The notes under the pieces are model-generated. The model was not told the DNA's origin. It did not search any database and saw nothing but the letters and a program-made list of their open reading frames with translations. A DNA stretch of 64,000 nt from Streptomyces chartreusis (GTDB taxonomy: Bacteria > Actinomycetota > Actinomycetes > Streptomycetales > Streptomycetaceae). This document shows, piece by piece, positions 42,533 to 50,502 of the stretch. Within the stretch, counting starts at the first letter, position 1. Every line of letters starts with the position of its first letter. The translations under genes were made by a program, and so were the position numbers. The DNA lies in assembly GCF_008704715.1 (NCBI RefSeq), contig NZ_CP023689.1, positions 434,001-498,000 of the forward strand. The letters are read 5' to 3'.

Positions 42533-44265
42533 GGCGCCCGCTGCCGCGGCGCGCGGCCGTGCACATGGCACAGCAACAGGCATACGTCGTCGTCGTGTTC
42601 GGAGTCGCTCAGCAGCGGGTTCAGCAGCCGGTCGGCCGACGACTCCAGGTCGTCGTCGAGTTCGGCCGCGCCGAAGCCGCCGAGCGCGTCGGCGAGGCGC
42701 TGGATGCCGGGGTCGATCCCCTGGGCGCGCCGCTCCACCAGGCCGTCGGTGTAGAGCGCGAGCGTCGATCCGGGCGGGAGGGCCACGGTGTGGTCGCCGA
42801 TCTCCTGTTCCAGCGGGATGCCGAGCATGGCGCCGGGTTTGTCGTCGAGCGTGTGCACCCGGCCGTCGGGGTCGCGCAGCACCGGTGGCGGATGGCCGGC
42901 GGCGGCCCAGGTGAGCGTGTCCCCGTCCGGGTGGATACGGGCTATGACGGCGGTGGCGTACAGGTCGAGGCGCAGACGGTGCAGGAACTCGTGCAGGCGG
43001 GTCAGGAGCCGCCCGGGGCTGCTGCCGTCGACGGCGTAGGCCCGCAGGGCGGTGCGCAGTTGGCTCATCATCACCGCGGCGTGCAGCCCGTGCCCGGTGA
43101 CGTCTCCGACGACGGTGATGAGGCTGCCGTCGGGCTGGCGGATGGCGTCGTACCAGTCACCGCCGATGTTCAGGCCCCGGGTGGCCGGGAGGTAGCGCGC
43201 GGCCAGGCTCAGGCCGTCGGCGGTGGGCAACTCGGTGAGCAGGGCGCGTTGCAGGGTCTCGGCGATGTCCCGGTTGTGCTCGAAGCGGCGGGCGTGCTCC
43301 AGGGCGATGCTGGCGCGTCGGGTGAGCTCGATGAGCATGACGGCGTCGTCGGCGTCCCAGCGCTGGTCGGGCGGCGACAGGGTGAGGACACCCTGGGGTG
43401 CCCGGCGGGTGAGCAGGGGGATGCAGAGCAGGGGGCGCCCGGCGTCGAGGGCGGAGGCCGGCTGGTCGTCGACGCCGGGGAGGTTGCCGGGGTGGTCGGC
43501 GGCGTACTGGGGGCGGCCGCGGCGGGCGGCGAGGACCGCGGCGGCGGGGCGGGGGCCGCCGCGCAGCGCGTCGTCGACGTCGTCGAAGAGCCAGACGTCC
43601 ACGGTGCGCGCGTAGCGCGGGACGAGAAGGGTGGGGAGCAGCCGCACGATGGCCTCGTGGTTCAGGGAGGCGGTGAGGGCGGCGCTGGCGTCGGCCAGGA
43701 AGGTCAGCCGGCCGCGGGCGTTCTCCGCCTCCTGACGTGCCTTCTGCTCGGCGTCGAAGAGTTCGCGCTGGGCCCGGCCGGCGGCGTCCAGTTCGGCGTG
43801 CAGCGCGAGGACGCCCTGGTTGGTCTGGTGGAGTTCCTCGCGGTGGAAGGCGACGAGCGACTCCTGCTCGTCGAGGCGGTCCAGCAGCAGGGCGGCGTCC
43901 TCGTCGGCTCCGAACAGGGCCTCGGCCAGGGCGGTCGGGTCGTCGTCGGCGGGGTCGGTCCCCGATACGTCCGCGTCCTCGGCGCACGGGACACCGGCAC
44001 GCCAGGGAGGCTGCCGGTCGTCCGGGCGGCGCTTCGCCGGGGTCACCTCGATGTGGAGCTCGCCCCCGTGCGGCGACAGGGTCACTCCGGCGCCGACCTT
44101 CCACTCGCCTCCCTTGGTGAGGCGCTGCCGAAGCTGTGCGGTCAGTGCGGTCACCAGTCGTGTGCGCTCGACCGTGGTCACCCCGCATGCGGCGGCCAGC
44201 CGAGCCGTGGCTATGCGGACCTGAGCGGCGTCGGTGACGGTGCGGACGTTCCAGGTGCGGGTCAT
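42529..44265 (-). CDS. SpoIIE/PP2C phosphatase with degenerate RsbT-like N-domain and GAF domain
   Basis: A 578-residue phosphatase. Residues ~1-80 resemble an RsbT/RsbW ATPase start, but the N-box (E-L-x-x-N-x-x-x-H-G) is replaced by TAQLRQRLTKGG and the later ATP motifs are missing, so it should not bind ATP. A coiled-coil linker (~120-190) and a GAF domain (~190-330) follow, then the PP2C domain (~345-570) with all metal motifs: IGGDWYD, VVGDVTGHG, LYTDGLVE and DDVCLLL. It would dephosphorylate STAS antagonists. Start ATG 44265 overlaps the preceding stop by 4 bp. It is the last gene of the operon. Confidence 0.87.
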   Translation of the reverse strand: MTRTWNVRTVTDAAQVRIATARLAAACGVTTVERTRLVTALTAQLRQRLTKGGEWKVGAGVTLSPHGGELHIEVTPAKRRPDDRQPPWRAGVPCAEDADVSGTDPADDDPTALAEALFGADEDAALLLDRLDEQESLVAFHREELHQTNQGVLALHAELDAAGRAQRELFDAEQKARQEAENARGRLTFLADASAALTASLNHEAIVRLLPTLLVPRYARTVDVWLFDDVDDALRGGPRPAAAVLAARRGRPQYAADHPGNLPGVDDQPASALDAGRPLLCIPLLTRRAPQGVLTLSPPDQRWDADDAVMLIELTRRASIALEHARRFEHNRDIAETLQRALLTELPTADGLSLAARYLPATRGLNIGGDWYDAIRQPDGSLITVVGDVTGHGLHAAVMMSQLRTALRAYAVDGSSPGRLLTRLHEFLHRLRLDLYATAVIARIHPDGDTLTWAAAGHPPPVLRDPDGRVHTLDDKPGAMLGIPLEQEIGDHTVALPPGSTLALYTDGLVERRAQGIDPGIQRLADALGGFGAAELDDDLESSADRLLNPLLSDSEHDDDVCLLLCHVHGRAPRQRAP

Positions 44266-45335
44266 GAGAGGCGGTCCGGTGGGCGTGGGCCGAGCACGGC
44301 GACGGCGGTGTCGTCGCGTACCGGCCTGGCTGGGCTGCTGGCGTCCCGCACGATCGAGGCGGCGATCACGGCGGGGTCGAGGGAGGACGGGGTCTCGACG
44401 GCCGGGCCGGGACTCCAGCGGCTCGGCAGGCCGTCGCTGTGCAGGACGAGGAGGCTGTCGTGCGTCCAGCGCTCCTGGTGCTGGGGAAGGCGTGCGGGGA
44501 GGTGGGCGCCGACGATGCCGGGGAACGAGACCAGCCCCTGCCAGTGGTCGCCGTCGCGGAGCCGGGCCCCGATGTTGCCCACACCGGCGAAGTGCAACTT
44601 CGCGGCGGCGACGTCGAGTTGGGCCACGGCCACGGCCGCGCCCCTGGTGTCGCGCAGGACGGTGTGCATGCGCCGCAGCAGGTCGGCCGGCGGCAGATGG
44701 GGCATGGACCGCAGTACCGCCACCGCGGCGGAGGAGGCGCGGGCCGCCTGGGGGCCGTGGCCGAGGCCGTCGGCCAGCAGGAGCGTCACATGGTCGGCCG
44801 TGCGGACGCAGGCCCACGCGTCACCGGAGAACTCCCCTCCGGCGAGCGGCATGTTGACGCCGCCGGCCCGTACCGGAGGCGGCTCCGAGTGCGGGTCGGC
44901 GGTGTCACGGTCGCGGTGCGGGGCGATCCTGGCCATCACCGTCGTGCCCCGCCCCGGCGTGCTGTGCAGAGCGAAGTCGTCCGCGATGCGCCGACAGGTG
45001 CCGAGTCCGGCGCCAAGGGTGGCCGCGGTCGAGAAGCCGTCGCGCAGGGCCGCGGCGGTGTCGGGCATGCCGGGGCCGTGGTCGATGGCCATGATCTGCA
45101 CCAGGAGGATCCGCTCGTCGCCGTGGGCCGGCACGGACGGGCCCACGAGGTCGAGGAGCACCCGTCCGCCACCGGCGTGCTTGAGCAGGTTGGTCGCGAG
45201 TTCGGTGGCCACGAGCTCGGCCGTGGCGACCCGGTCGTCGGCGAGCCCGGCGTGGCGGGCCGCCTCCCGGGCCGCCAGCCGGGCGTCGCGCACCCGGGTC
45301 GAGTCGTGCACGGGTACCTCCCAGACGCGCGGCAT
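44262..45335 (-). CDS. RsbT-like kinase fused to PP2C phosphatase (RsbX-like)
   Basis: A 357-residue two-domain protein. Residues ~8-140 form a complete HATPase: ELVATELATNLLKHAGGG (N-box), AIDHGPGMPD (G1) and LGAGLGTCRRIADDF (G2). Residues ~165-350 form a short PP2C domain with GDAW, LLADGLGHGPQ, LHSDGLPS and DDTAVAV. This kinase-phosphatase fusion could both phosphorylate and dephosphorylate RsbS/RsbR-type partners, combining RsbT and RsbX roles. ATG 45335 overlaps the RsbT stop by one base (TGATG), so translation is coupled. Confidence 0.88.
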   Translation of the reverse strand: MPRVWEVPVHDSTRVRDARLAAREAARHAGLADDRVATAELVATELATNLLKHAGGGRVLLDLVGPSVPAHGDERILLVQIMAIDHGPGMPDTAAALRDGFSTAATLGAGLGTCRRIADDFALHSTPGRGTTVMARIAPHRDRDTADPHSEPPPVRAGGVNMPLAGGEFSGDAWACVRTADHVTLLLADGLGHGPQAARASSAAVAVLRSMPHLPPADLLRRMHTVLRDTRGAAVAVAQLDVAAAKLHFAGVGNIGARLRDGDHWQGLVSFPGIVGAHLPARLPQHQERWTHDSLLVLHSDGLPSRWSPGPAVETPSSLDPAVIAASIVRDASSPARPVRDDTAVAVLGPRPPDRLS

Positions 45336-45778
45336 CAGGGCGCCTCGCGCGGGTGGGGCGGCCCGGAGGTCCAGGACGTCACGGTCACGGTGGTCCCGGC
45401 GCCGCGCCGGCTGTCGACGGAGAACTCGTGGACCAGCCGGCGGGAGCCGCCCAGGCCCATCCCCAGCCCCTCGCCGGAGGTGTAGCCGTCCGACAGGGCC
45501 TGGTCCAGGTCGGCGATGCCGGGGCCCTCGTCGCTGAAGACGAGCCGTAGTCCCCGTACGCCGCCGCTGGTGACCTCCGTGCACTCCATGCGGCCCCCGC
45601 CGCCGTGCACGAGGGTGTTGCGCGCCAACTCGCTGGCGGCGGTGACGAGTTTGGTCTGTTCCACCAGACGGAACCCGAGTCGGGCCGTCATCTGCCGCAC
45701 GTGCTGGCGCACCCGGACCAGGTCGAGGTCCGAGTGGATCGGCAGGCGGGCGGAGACGCTGCCGGTGCTGTGGGTCAC
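45335..45778 (-). CDS. rsbT: RsbT-type serine kinase / switch protein
   Basis: A 147-residue HATPase protein with intact motifs: SELARNTLVHGGGGR (N-box), FSDEGPGIAD (G1) and GEGLGMGLGGSRRLVHEF (G2). Size, position after RsbS and absence of other domains identify it as the RsbT homologue: held by RsbR/RsbS, it phosphorylates them under stress and is freed to activate an RsbU-type phosphatase. It overlaps RsbS by 4 bp (ATGA). Confidence 0.88.
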   Translation of the reverse strand: MTHSTGSVSARLPIHSDLDLVRVRQHVRQMTARLGFRLVEQTKLVTAASELARNTLVHGGGGRMECTEVTSGGVRGLRLVFSDEGPGIADLDQALSDGYTSGEGLGMGLGGSRRLVHEFSVDSRRGAGTTVTVTSWTSGPPHPREAP

Positions 45779-46197
45779 GGGCTCTCCCGGCGTGCGCGCA
45801 CGTCGCGAGGCAGGGCCGAGACCTCGGCGCCGAGCAGGCGCAGGGCTTCCTCGGTGTTCAGGGCGGTGCGCAGTCCCGGCAGGGTCAGGCCGAGTTCGAC
45901 GAGGGTTATGGCCACGGCCGGGCGCATCCCCGCCACCACGGTCTGCGCGGCCAACAGCCGGGTCATGGCGGCGACGTCGCTGAGCACCCGGCCCATGAAG
46001 GAGTCGACGATCTCGACGCCGGAGAGGTCGATGACCACGCCGTTGATCGCGCTGTCGGACACGGTCCTGCCGATGTCCTGGCGGAGCTGCTCGGCCGTGC
46101 TGTCGTACAGGTCGCCCTGGAGGGTGACCAGCAGGACCTTGCCCAGCCGCAGCACGGGCACATGGGCCTCGTACGGGTAGGTGGCGGCGCCGGTCAC
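45775..46197 (-). CDS. rsbS: RsbS-type STAS antagonist
   Basis: A 140-residue single STAS domain. VPVLRLGKVLLVTLQGDLYDSTAEQLRQDI opens the fold and VVIDLSGVEIVDSFMGRVLSDVA carries the expected phosphorylatable serine (in VDSFMG). The order RsbR-RsbS-RsbT matches the Bacillus stressosome genes. GTG 46197 overlaps the RsbR stop by 4 bp (GTGA), and its own stop overlaps the RsbT start. Confidence 0.88.
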   Translation of the reverse strand: MTGAATYPYEAHVPVLRLGKVLLVTLQGDLYDSTAEQLRQDIGRTVSDSAINGVVIDLSGVEIVDSFMGRVLSDVAAMTRLLAAQTVVAGMRPAVAITLVELGLTLPGLRTALNTEEALRLLGAEVSALPRDVRARRESP

Positions 46198-47090
46198 CGT
46201 GGCTCCGCCGCGGCGGGGTTCGCCACGATGTGCGCGCCCTGCTGCTGGAGGGCGTAGGCGAGGGCGTCGGCGAGGCTGGCGCGGGTGAGCACCGAGCTCA
46301 GGTCGATGCCGAGGTGGACGATGGTCTGCGCGATGGCCGGCCGGATCCCGGAGACTATGCACTCCGCCCCCATCAGCCGGGCCGCGGCGACGGTCTTCAT
46401 CAGGTGCTGGGCCACCAGTGAGTCGACGGTCGGCACTCCGGTGATGTCCAGGATGGCGAAGCTGGCGTGCTGCTCGACCACGGCGTCCAAGAGCGTCTCC
46501 ATCACCACTTGGCTGCGGGCACTGTCGAGCGTGCCGATCAGCGGCACGGCGACGATACCTTCCCACAGCTTGATCACGGGGGTGGCGATCTCGAGCATTT
46601 CCAGCCGCTGGCGGTTGATGAGTTCCTGCCCGGAGACCGTGGTCGTCTCCAGCATGACCAGGCGCAGGGTGCCCATCAGCACGGCCAGGGTCGTGGCGCA
46701 CTCCCGCTGGTGCTCTGCGGGCTTGCCGCTGAGCTCCTCGAGCAGCAGCTCGGTGACGGGCTGACGCAACGCGTCCATCTCGGCCGAGACCTGTCCGATG
46801 GTGGCGCCGGCGCGGGCCCGGGAGTGCGCGGTGCGCGCCAGCTGCTCGCGGACGACGGTGAATCCGTCGGCCTCCGAGTCCTCCACGCGCCCCGAGGAGG
46901 CCACCGCGGCCAGCGCCTCGACCACGGCCCGGCCGGCTTCCACGGCCTCGTCCCGGGAGACCGTGAACACGGTGCGGAAAACCGCCGCGTCGGCCCAGCG
47001 CTGGGCGATCTGCTCGCGGCGCAGCCGCAGGAAGTCCCCCACCTCCTCCGCCGGGCCGATCCGGCCTTCTGCCGTCTGCTGCTCCGGCAC
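46194..47090 (-). CDS. rsbR: RsbR-type co-antagonist (RsbRD-like N-domain + STAS)
   Basis: A 298-residue protein. Residues ~10-140 form an all-helical sensor (EVGDFLRLRREQIAQRWADAAVFR, later RARAGATIGQVSAEMDALRQPVTELLLEEL) that resembles the RsbRD N-terminal domain, not the globin of RsbRA. A short linker helix leads to a STAS domain (~165-290) with LDITGVPTVDSLVAQHL, holding the Thr and Ser positions phosphorylated by RsbT in Bacillus. GTG 47090 follows GGAGGGAAG. It would form stressosome-like complexes with RsbS. The signal is unknown. Confidence 0.88.
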   Translation of the reverse strand: MPEQQTAEGRIGPAEEVGDFLRLRREQIAQRWADAAVFRTVFTVSRDEAVEAGRAVVEALAAVASSGRVEDSEADGFTVVREQLARTAHSRARAGATIGQVSAEMDALRQPVTELLLEELSGKPAEHQRECATTLAVLMGTLRLVMLETTTVSGQELINRQRLEMLEIATPVIKLWEGIVAVPLIGTLDSARSQVVMETLLDAVVEQHASFAILDITGVPTVDSLVAQHLMKTVAAARLMGAECIVSGIRPAIAQTIVHLGIDLSSVLTRASLADALAYALQQQGAHIVANPAAAEPR

Positions 47091-47155
47091 TTGCTTCCCT
47101 CCTTCTTCGTGGTGCGCGCCGCCCCGACCGTGCGGGGAGGCGCCGGGTGGTTCGC

Positions 47156-48328
47156 TCAGGACGGCTGCCGCGGCCCGAACCAGTCGAGGCACACGACGAG
47201 TGCGTCGTCGTCGGCCACGGGTGTGCCGCGGTGACCGGACAGTTCCCTCAGGACGGCACGCGGGACCTCGGCTGCGGGCAGCAGGCTGGTCGACACGATG
47301 GCTCGGGCCAGCGCGCGCTCGCCGTAGCGTTCGCCGCCGGGCGCGATGACGTCGTAGACCCCGTCGCTGGCGAACAGGAGCCGGTCGCCGGGCTCGATCG
47401 ACAGCTCGTGGGCGACGTAGTCCGTCTCCTCGAACATGCCCAGCGGGAGCTGTGCCTCGATGTCGAGGGCGCCGACGCCGCGGCCGCGAAGCCGCAGCAT
47501 CTGCGGGGAGCCGGCGTCGACGACCTGGAGTCGGCCGGTGCTCAGTTCGAGGTCGAGCAGGAGCACGGAGAGGTAGGCGTCCCCGCGGTACTGGGCGTAG
47601 ACGGCCTGGTCGGCGAGGGCGGCCTGGTCCGCGATGGACAGGCCCGCGCGGCGGGCGTTGCGCAGGGCGTTGATGCCCAGGTTGGTCAGCAGGGCGGCCT
47701 CGATGCCCTCGCCCATGCCGTTGGTGACGTAGAGCATCAGGCGGTCGGCGGACGCCGACCAGTCGAAGTTGTCGCCGTGGATCGAGTAGGCGGGTTCCAG
47801 TTGGGCGCCCAGCGCGTACTCGGGGCGGGCGCAGGCCCGGCCGGGCAGCAGCTGCCACTGCATCTCCGCGGCCAGGGTGAGTCGGTCGGTGCGGCGTGCC
47901 CGCAGGTAGAGGTCGGTGTCCCGGTCGGCGACGATCACCTCGTGCGCCAGCACCTGGGCCACGTCGTTGAGCTCGTCCAGGCACTCCTGGGCCTGCTCGG
48001 CCGAGGGCATCGTGACGGCCAGGACGCCGAGCCGGTCGCCGCGTGCGGTGACCGGCAGATGCAGGCGCACCTCGCCGTCGGTCAGCTTCTCGACGAAGGG
48101 TTCCTGGGACCCGAAGGCCCGTCCGGCCGGGCCGGTGTGCGCCGGCACGGACTGGGGCGCGCCCGCGGCCGGGTGCACCGGCTGGAGCGTCGCCAGGCCG
48201 TAGTCGGCCAGGAGGAGCTGGACGGACTTCGCCGCATAGTCGTTGCACAGGGCTTCGCGGACCGCGTCCACCAGTTGGTGCGGGGCCGCGGAGCGAAGCG
48301 CCCGCTCGGCTGCCACGAATCTGTTCAC
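47156..48328 (-). CDS. divergent SpoIIE/PP2C-like protein
   Basis: A 390-residue protein: ~1-130 an N-terminal GAF-like sensor, ~150-385 a PP2C-like fold. The usual metal motifs are altered. IGGDFYD becomes IHGDNFDW (Asp186 kept), and GDVxGHG becomes VTNGMGEG (Asn203 in place of the metal-binding Asp). The later ones, FASDGVYD and DDDALVV, are intact. It may use one metal, act as a pseudophosphatase scaffold, or be a conserved actinomycete variant. It heads the Rsb-type operon, 65 bp before RsbR, with GTG 48328. Confidence 0.82.
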   Translation of the reverse strand: MNRFVAAERALRSAAPHQLVDAVREALCNDYAAKSVQLLLADYGLATLQPVHPAAGAPQSVPAHTGPAGRAFGSQEPFVEKLTDGEVRLHLPVTARGDRLGVLAVTMPSAEQAQECLDELNDVAQVLAHEVIVADRDTDLYLRARRTDRLTLAAEMQWQLLPGRACARPEYALGAQLEPAYSIHGDNFDWSASADRLMLYVTNGMGEGIEAALLTNLGINALRNARRAGLSIADQAALADQAVYAQYRGDAYLSVLLLDLELSTGRLQVVDAGSPQMLRLRGRGVGALDIEAQLPLGMFEETDYVAHELSIEPGDRLLFASDGVYDVIAPGGERYGERALARAIVSTSLLPAAEVPRAVLRELSGHRGTPVADDDALVVCLDWFGPRQPS

Positions 48329-48349
48329 GATGTTGGATACGCCATTCTT

Positions 48350-48360
48350 GTCACAGTGAC
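48350..48360. promoter_or_regulatory. palindrome GTCACAGTGAC between operon and marR
   Basis: An 11-bp perfect palindrome (GTCAC-A-GTGAC) lies 22 bp upstream of the phosphatase start in the divergent region shared with the second marR gene. It could be the MarR binding site. Confidence 0.45.
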
Positions 48361-48483
48361 GGCGTTCGACCCGCAGTTTCGCGGACGCCGTCCGTCGGTC
48401 CTTCTTGTCCGTATCTAGTGTTCTGTACGTATTGCCCGAACCGGTGGGCTGACAGTGCCCGCGAAGCCTGGAAGAGTGGAGCC

Positions 48484-48963
48484 GTGACTTCCCCGTACTC
48501 GCAACCGCGGCCGGACGAGGTGGCGCGTGTGACCTCCGAGGCCGCCGAGTTGCTGGAGGTCCTGTGGGGCCGCGCCTCGACGGCGCCGGTGTCCGCCTCC
48601 CAGATCCGCGTGCTGTTCATCCTGGAGCACAGCGACGGCATCAACCTGCGCATGCTCGCCGAGGCGCTCGGCTCCACGCCCCCGTCGACCAGCCGGCTGT
48701 GCGACCGCCTCCAGGCAGTGGGGTTCGTCGAGCGCGCGCCCAGCACCTCCAGCCGCCGCGAGCTGCGGCTTCATCTGAGCCGGCGCGGACGGTCCTATTT
48801 GGCGGAGCTGCGCGCGCGGCGCGAGGCCGCGCTCCAGTCGGTGCTGGAGCAGATGCCCGTCGCGAAGCGCACGGCGCTGCTGGAGGGGCTGGAGGCGTTC
48901 TGCGCCGCGGCGTCCGCGGAGATCCACGAAGGCGACGAGGCCGCCGACGCCCGGAGCGCCTGA
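48484..48963 (+). CDS. MarR family regulator
   Basis: A 159-residue MarR protein: SASQIRVLFILEHSDGINLRMLAEALGSTPPSTSRLCDRLQAVGFVERAPSTSSRRELRLHLSRRGRSYL gives the winged helix. It is divergent from the first gene of the Rsb-type operon and similar in its recognition helix to the MarR gene at 42068. GTG 48484 is chosen; a longer frame from 48418 has no domain content. It may connect chemical signals to the partner-switching operon. Confidence 0.88.
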   Translation: MTSPYSQPRPDEVARVTSEAAELLEVLWGRASTAPVSASQIRVLFILEHSDGINLRMLAEALGSTPPSTSRLCDRLQAVGFVERAPSTSSRRELRLHLSRRGRSYLAELRARREAALQSVLEQMPVAKRTALLEGLEAFCAAASAEIHEGDEAADARSA

Positions 48964-48975
48964 GGCACTCACGTG

Positions 48976-49014
48976 CCCCGGTTCGACGCCGGGGCGGTGC
49001 CGCGTGGGCACCGC
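48976..49014 (+). terminator. competing hairpins after second marR gene
   Basis: CCCCGG/CCGGGG (48976-48981 with 48989-48994) and GCGGTGCC/GGCACCGC (48994-49001 with 49007-49014) are two adjacent perfect stems that share base 48994. They begin 13 bp after the marR stop. Confidence 0.6.
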
Positions 49015-49105
49015 TGCCCGGCGACGCGGGCCGTACTCGTTGCTGACCGGCACGTTTCACACCCCTCCCGCGCTTGACTCGCTCACTCTGTTGCCTCATG
49101 GCCAT

Positions 49106-49129
49106 AGTTGTCAAACGGCAACTGTTTTT
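49106..49129. other. AT-rich hairpin AGTTG-N8-CAACT followed by five T
   Basis: An imperfect AT-rich hairpin (49106-49123) is followed by GTTTTTG in an otherwise very GC-rich gap. Read on the plus strand it resembles a rho-independent terminator with a U-tract, unusual in Streptomyces; it could also be a binding site. The remainder of the gap between 48964 and 49212 shows no gene. Confidence 0.4.
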
Positions 49130-49212
49130 GATGCGAGTGCGGGTCGCGATCGGTGAACTGCCTCTTCGGGAAGCTGTCTTCGCCCCCCGGGCAGTGGGCC
49201 GGCAGCCGGGTC

Positions 49213-49596
49213 CTACGGCTCCCGGTCCCTCGGCCCGGCGTCCGCGGTGGCGAGTGCCTCCTCGAGGCTCCCCACGATCGGGACCGTGATGCTGACACCG
49301 GTGAGATCCATGATCCGCCGGACGGCGGGCGTCGGGGAGATGACGTACACCCCTCCCGGGATCTCCCGCACTTCCTGATAAGCCCGCAGAACGATGTTCA
49401 TCCCGGAGGAGTCCATGAAGGGGACTCCGGCGATATCGAGTAGGAAATGCCTGCGGCCATGATGGAGCTGGTTGGCCAGGTGGTGCTGCAACTCGGTCGC
49501 CGTATCCATGTCCAGGTCGCCCTCGACAGTCAGCAGAACGGCGTCCTCACGGGGCACTTCCACCTTGATCGACAAGGGGTTCTGGGCAACGGACAC
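49213..49596 (-). CDS. STAS-domain anti-sigma factor antagonist
   Basis: A 127-residue protein with a single STAS domain of the SpoIIAA/BldG type. LLTVEGDLDMDTATELQHHL and FLLDIAGVPFMDSSGMNIVLRAYQEV carry the conserved Asp-Ser-Ser-Gly, whose first Ser is phosphorylated. When unphosphorylated it should bind an HATPase anti-sigma factor and free a sigma factor. GTG 49596 follows GGGAGGT. Its partners are probably the HATPase proteins encoded nearby (49947, 53401, 53907) and its phosphatases those of the adjacent operon. Confidence 0.9.
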   Translation of the reverse strand: MSVAQNPLSIKVEVPREDAVLLTVEGDLDMDTATELQHHLANQLHHGRRHFLLDIAGVPFMDSSGMNIVLRAYQEVREIPGGVYVISPTPAVRRIMDLTGVSITVPIVGSLEEALATADAGPRDREP

Positions 49597-49946
49597 AAGT
49601 ACCTCCCACAGGCTCGGCGACGGTGACGGGTGCCCCGGCGACCGGATTCGATGCCTCGTCGGTACGAGAAACCTCGCGGGGCGGCCCGTCGATTGCGTTC
49701 GCCCGCCTACCCCCGAACCTCCCCAGCACACAGGGCACGTGCGAACGAGCCGTACGCCTTCGGCTTCTGACCGCTTTTCGCGCCCTGGGGCGGACGCGGC
49801 GGTTTGGCAACCGGCAGAGCGGTCACGCGAATAGGGAGAAGGCCTCACGCGATGGGGAGAGGAAACAAGGGACTCGGGCCTGGTCGGGGTCGTCACGGAC
49901 GCCCGGCGGGTTCTCCGCCTCCCCGCCTTTGTCAGGGAGCGAAAGG
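49597..49946. other. 350-bp divergent intergenic region
   Basis: No credible gene is visible here. It separates the STAS gene (minus) from an HATPase gene (plus) and contains a candidate SigB-class promoter for the STAS gene at 49707-49731 and a GGGAG ribosome binding site at 49934-49938 for the plus-strand gene. Confidence 0.6.
49707..49731 (-). promoter_or_regulatory. candidate SigB/SigF-class promoter GTGT-N15-GGGTAG (minus strand)
   Basis: Read on the minus strand, GTGT (complement of 49728-49731) and GGGTAG (complement of 49707-49712) are 15 bp apart, about 110 bp upstream of the STAS gene. It has the same form as the site at 41983-42007. Confidence 0.45.
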
Positions 49947-50432
49947 ATGAGTGAGAACTACCGGACCGGTGTCACCAGGAGCCCGGTGGACGCGGGCCGC
50001 GGCCGGCACGAGCCGTGGAGTCCGGCCTCACCGGCCGAGGCACGCGGAGTCGTACGGCGGGCCCTGACCGAGCAGACACCCACCCGGGGCGCCGACTGCG
50101 CGCCCGACACCCTCTCGGACGCACTGCTGGTGGCGTCCGAACTGACGACCAACGCGATGCTGCACGGCGGTGGCATCACCGGCTTCGACGTCGAGGTCGT
50201 CGGCCAGAACCTGTATCTGTCCGTGAGCGACCGCGAGCGAAGGCGCCCGGTGGCCCTGGACCCGGTCGACCGCCAGGGCAGGCACCGGTGCGGCGGCCGC
50301 GGCTGGCCCATCGTGTGCCGACTGTCCCGCACCGTGCTGGTGTCGGACCTACCCGCCGGCGGGAAACGCGTGACCGCGGTGATCCCCCTCGCGGCGCGAT
50401 GCCGGCACCCGGGCGATGCCGACAGGATGTGA
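49947..50432 (+). CDS. HATPase anti-sigma factor-type protein
   Basis: A 161-residue protein of the RsbW/SpoIIAB fold: RGVVRRALTEQ near the start, LLVASELTTNAMLHGGGITGF (N-box), SVSDRERRRP (weak G1) and GRGWPIVCRLSRTVLVSDL (G2). In Streptomyces such proteins act as anti-sigma factors or kinases of STAS partners. It lies beside the STAS gene (divergent) and upstream of a convergent SigB/SigF-family sigma gene (50503), so it is a natural candidate anti-sigma factor for that sigma. Confidence 0.87.
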   Translation: MSENYRTGVTRSPVDAGRGRHEPWSPASPAEARGVVRRALTEQTPTRGADCAPDTLSDALLVASELTTNAMLHGGGITGFDVEVVGQNLYLSVSDRERRRPVALDPVDRQGRHRCGGRGWPIVCRLSRTVLVSDLPAGGKRVTAVIPLAARCRHPGDADRM

Positions 50433-50502
50433 CAACGGCGAGGGGCCGCGGCCGAATCGGCCGCGGCCCAGCTCGTACGGCGTCGCGCGTGCGCTGCGTC
50501 GC

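Noticed and set aside
42559..45537. A ~990-codon plus-strand open frame opposite the phosphatase genes
   Set aside because: It is antisense to two genes with intact HATPase and PP2C motifs; its translation is low complexity.
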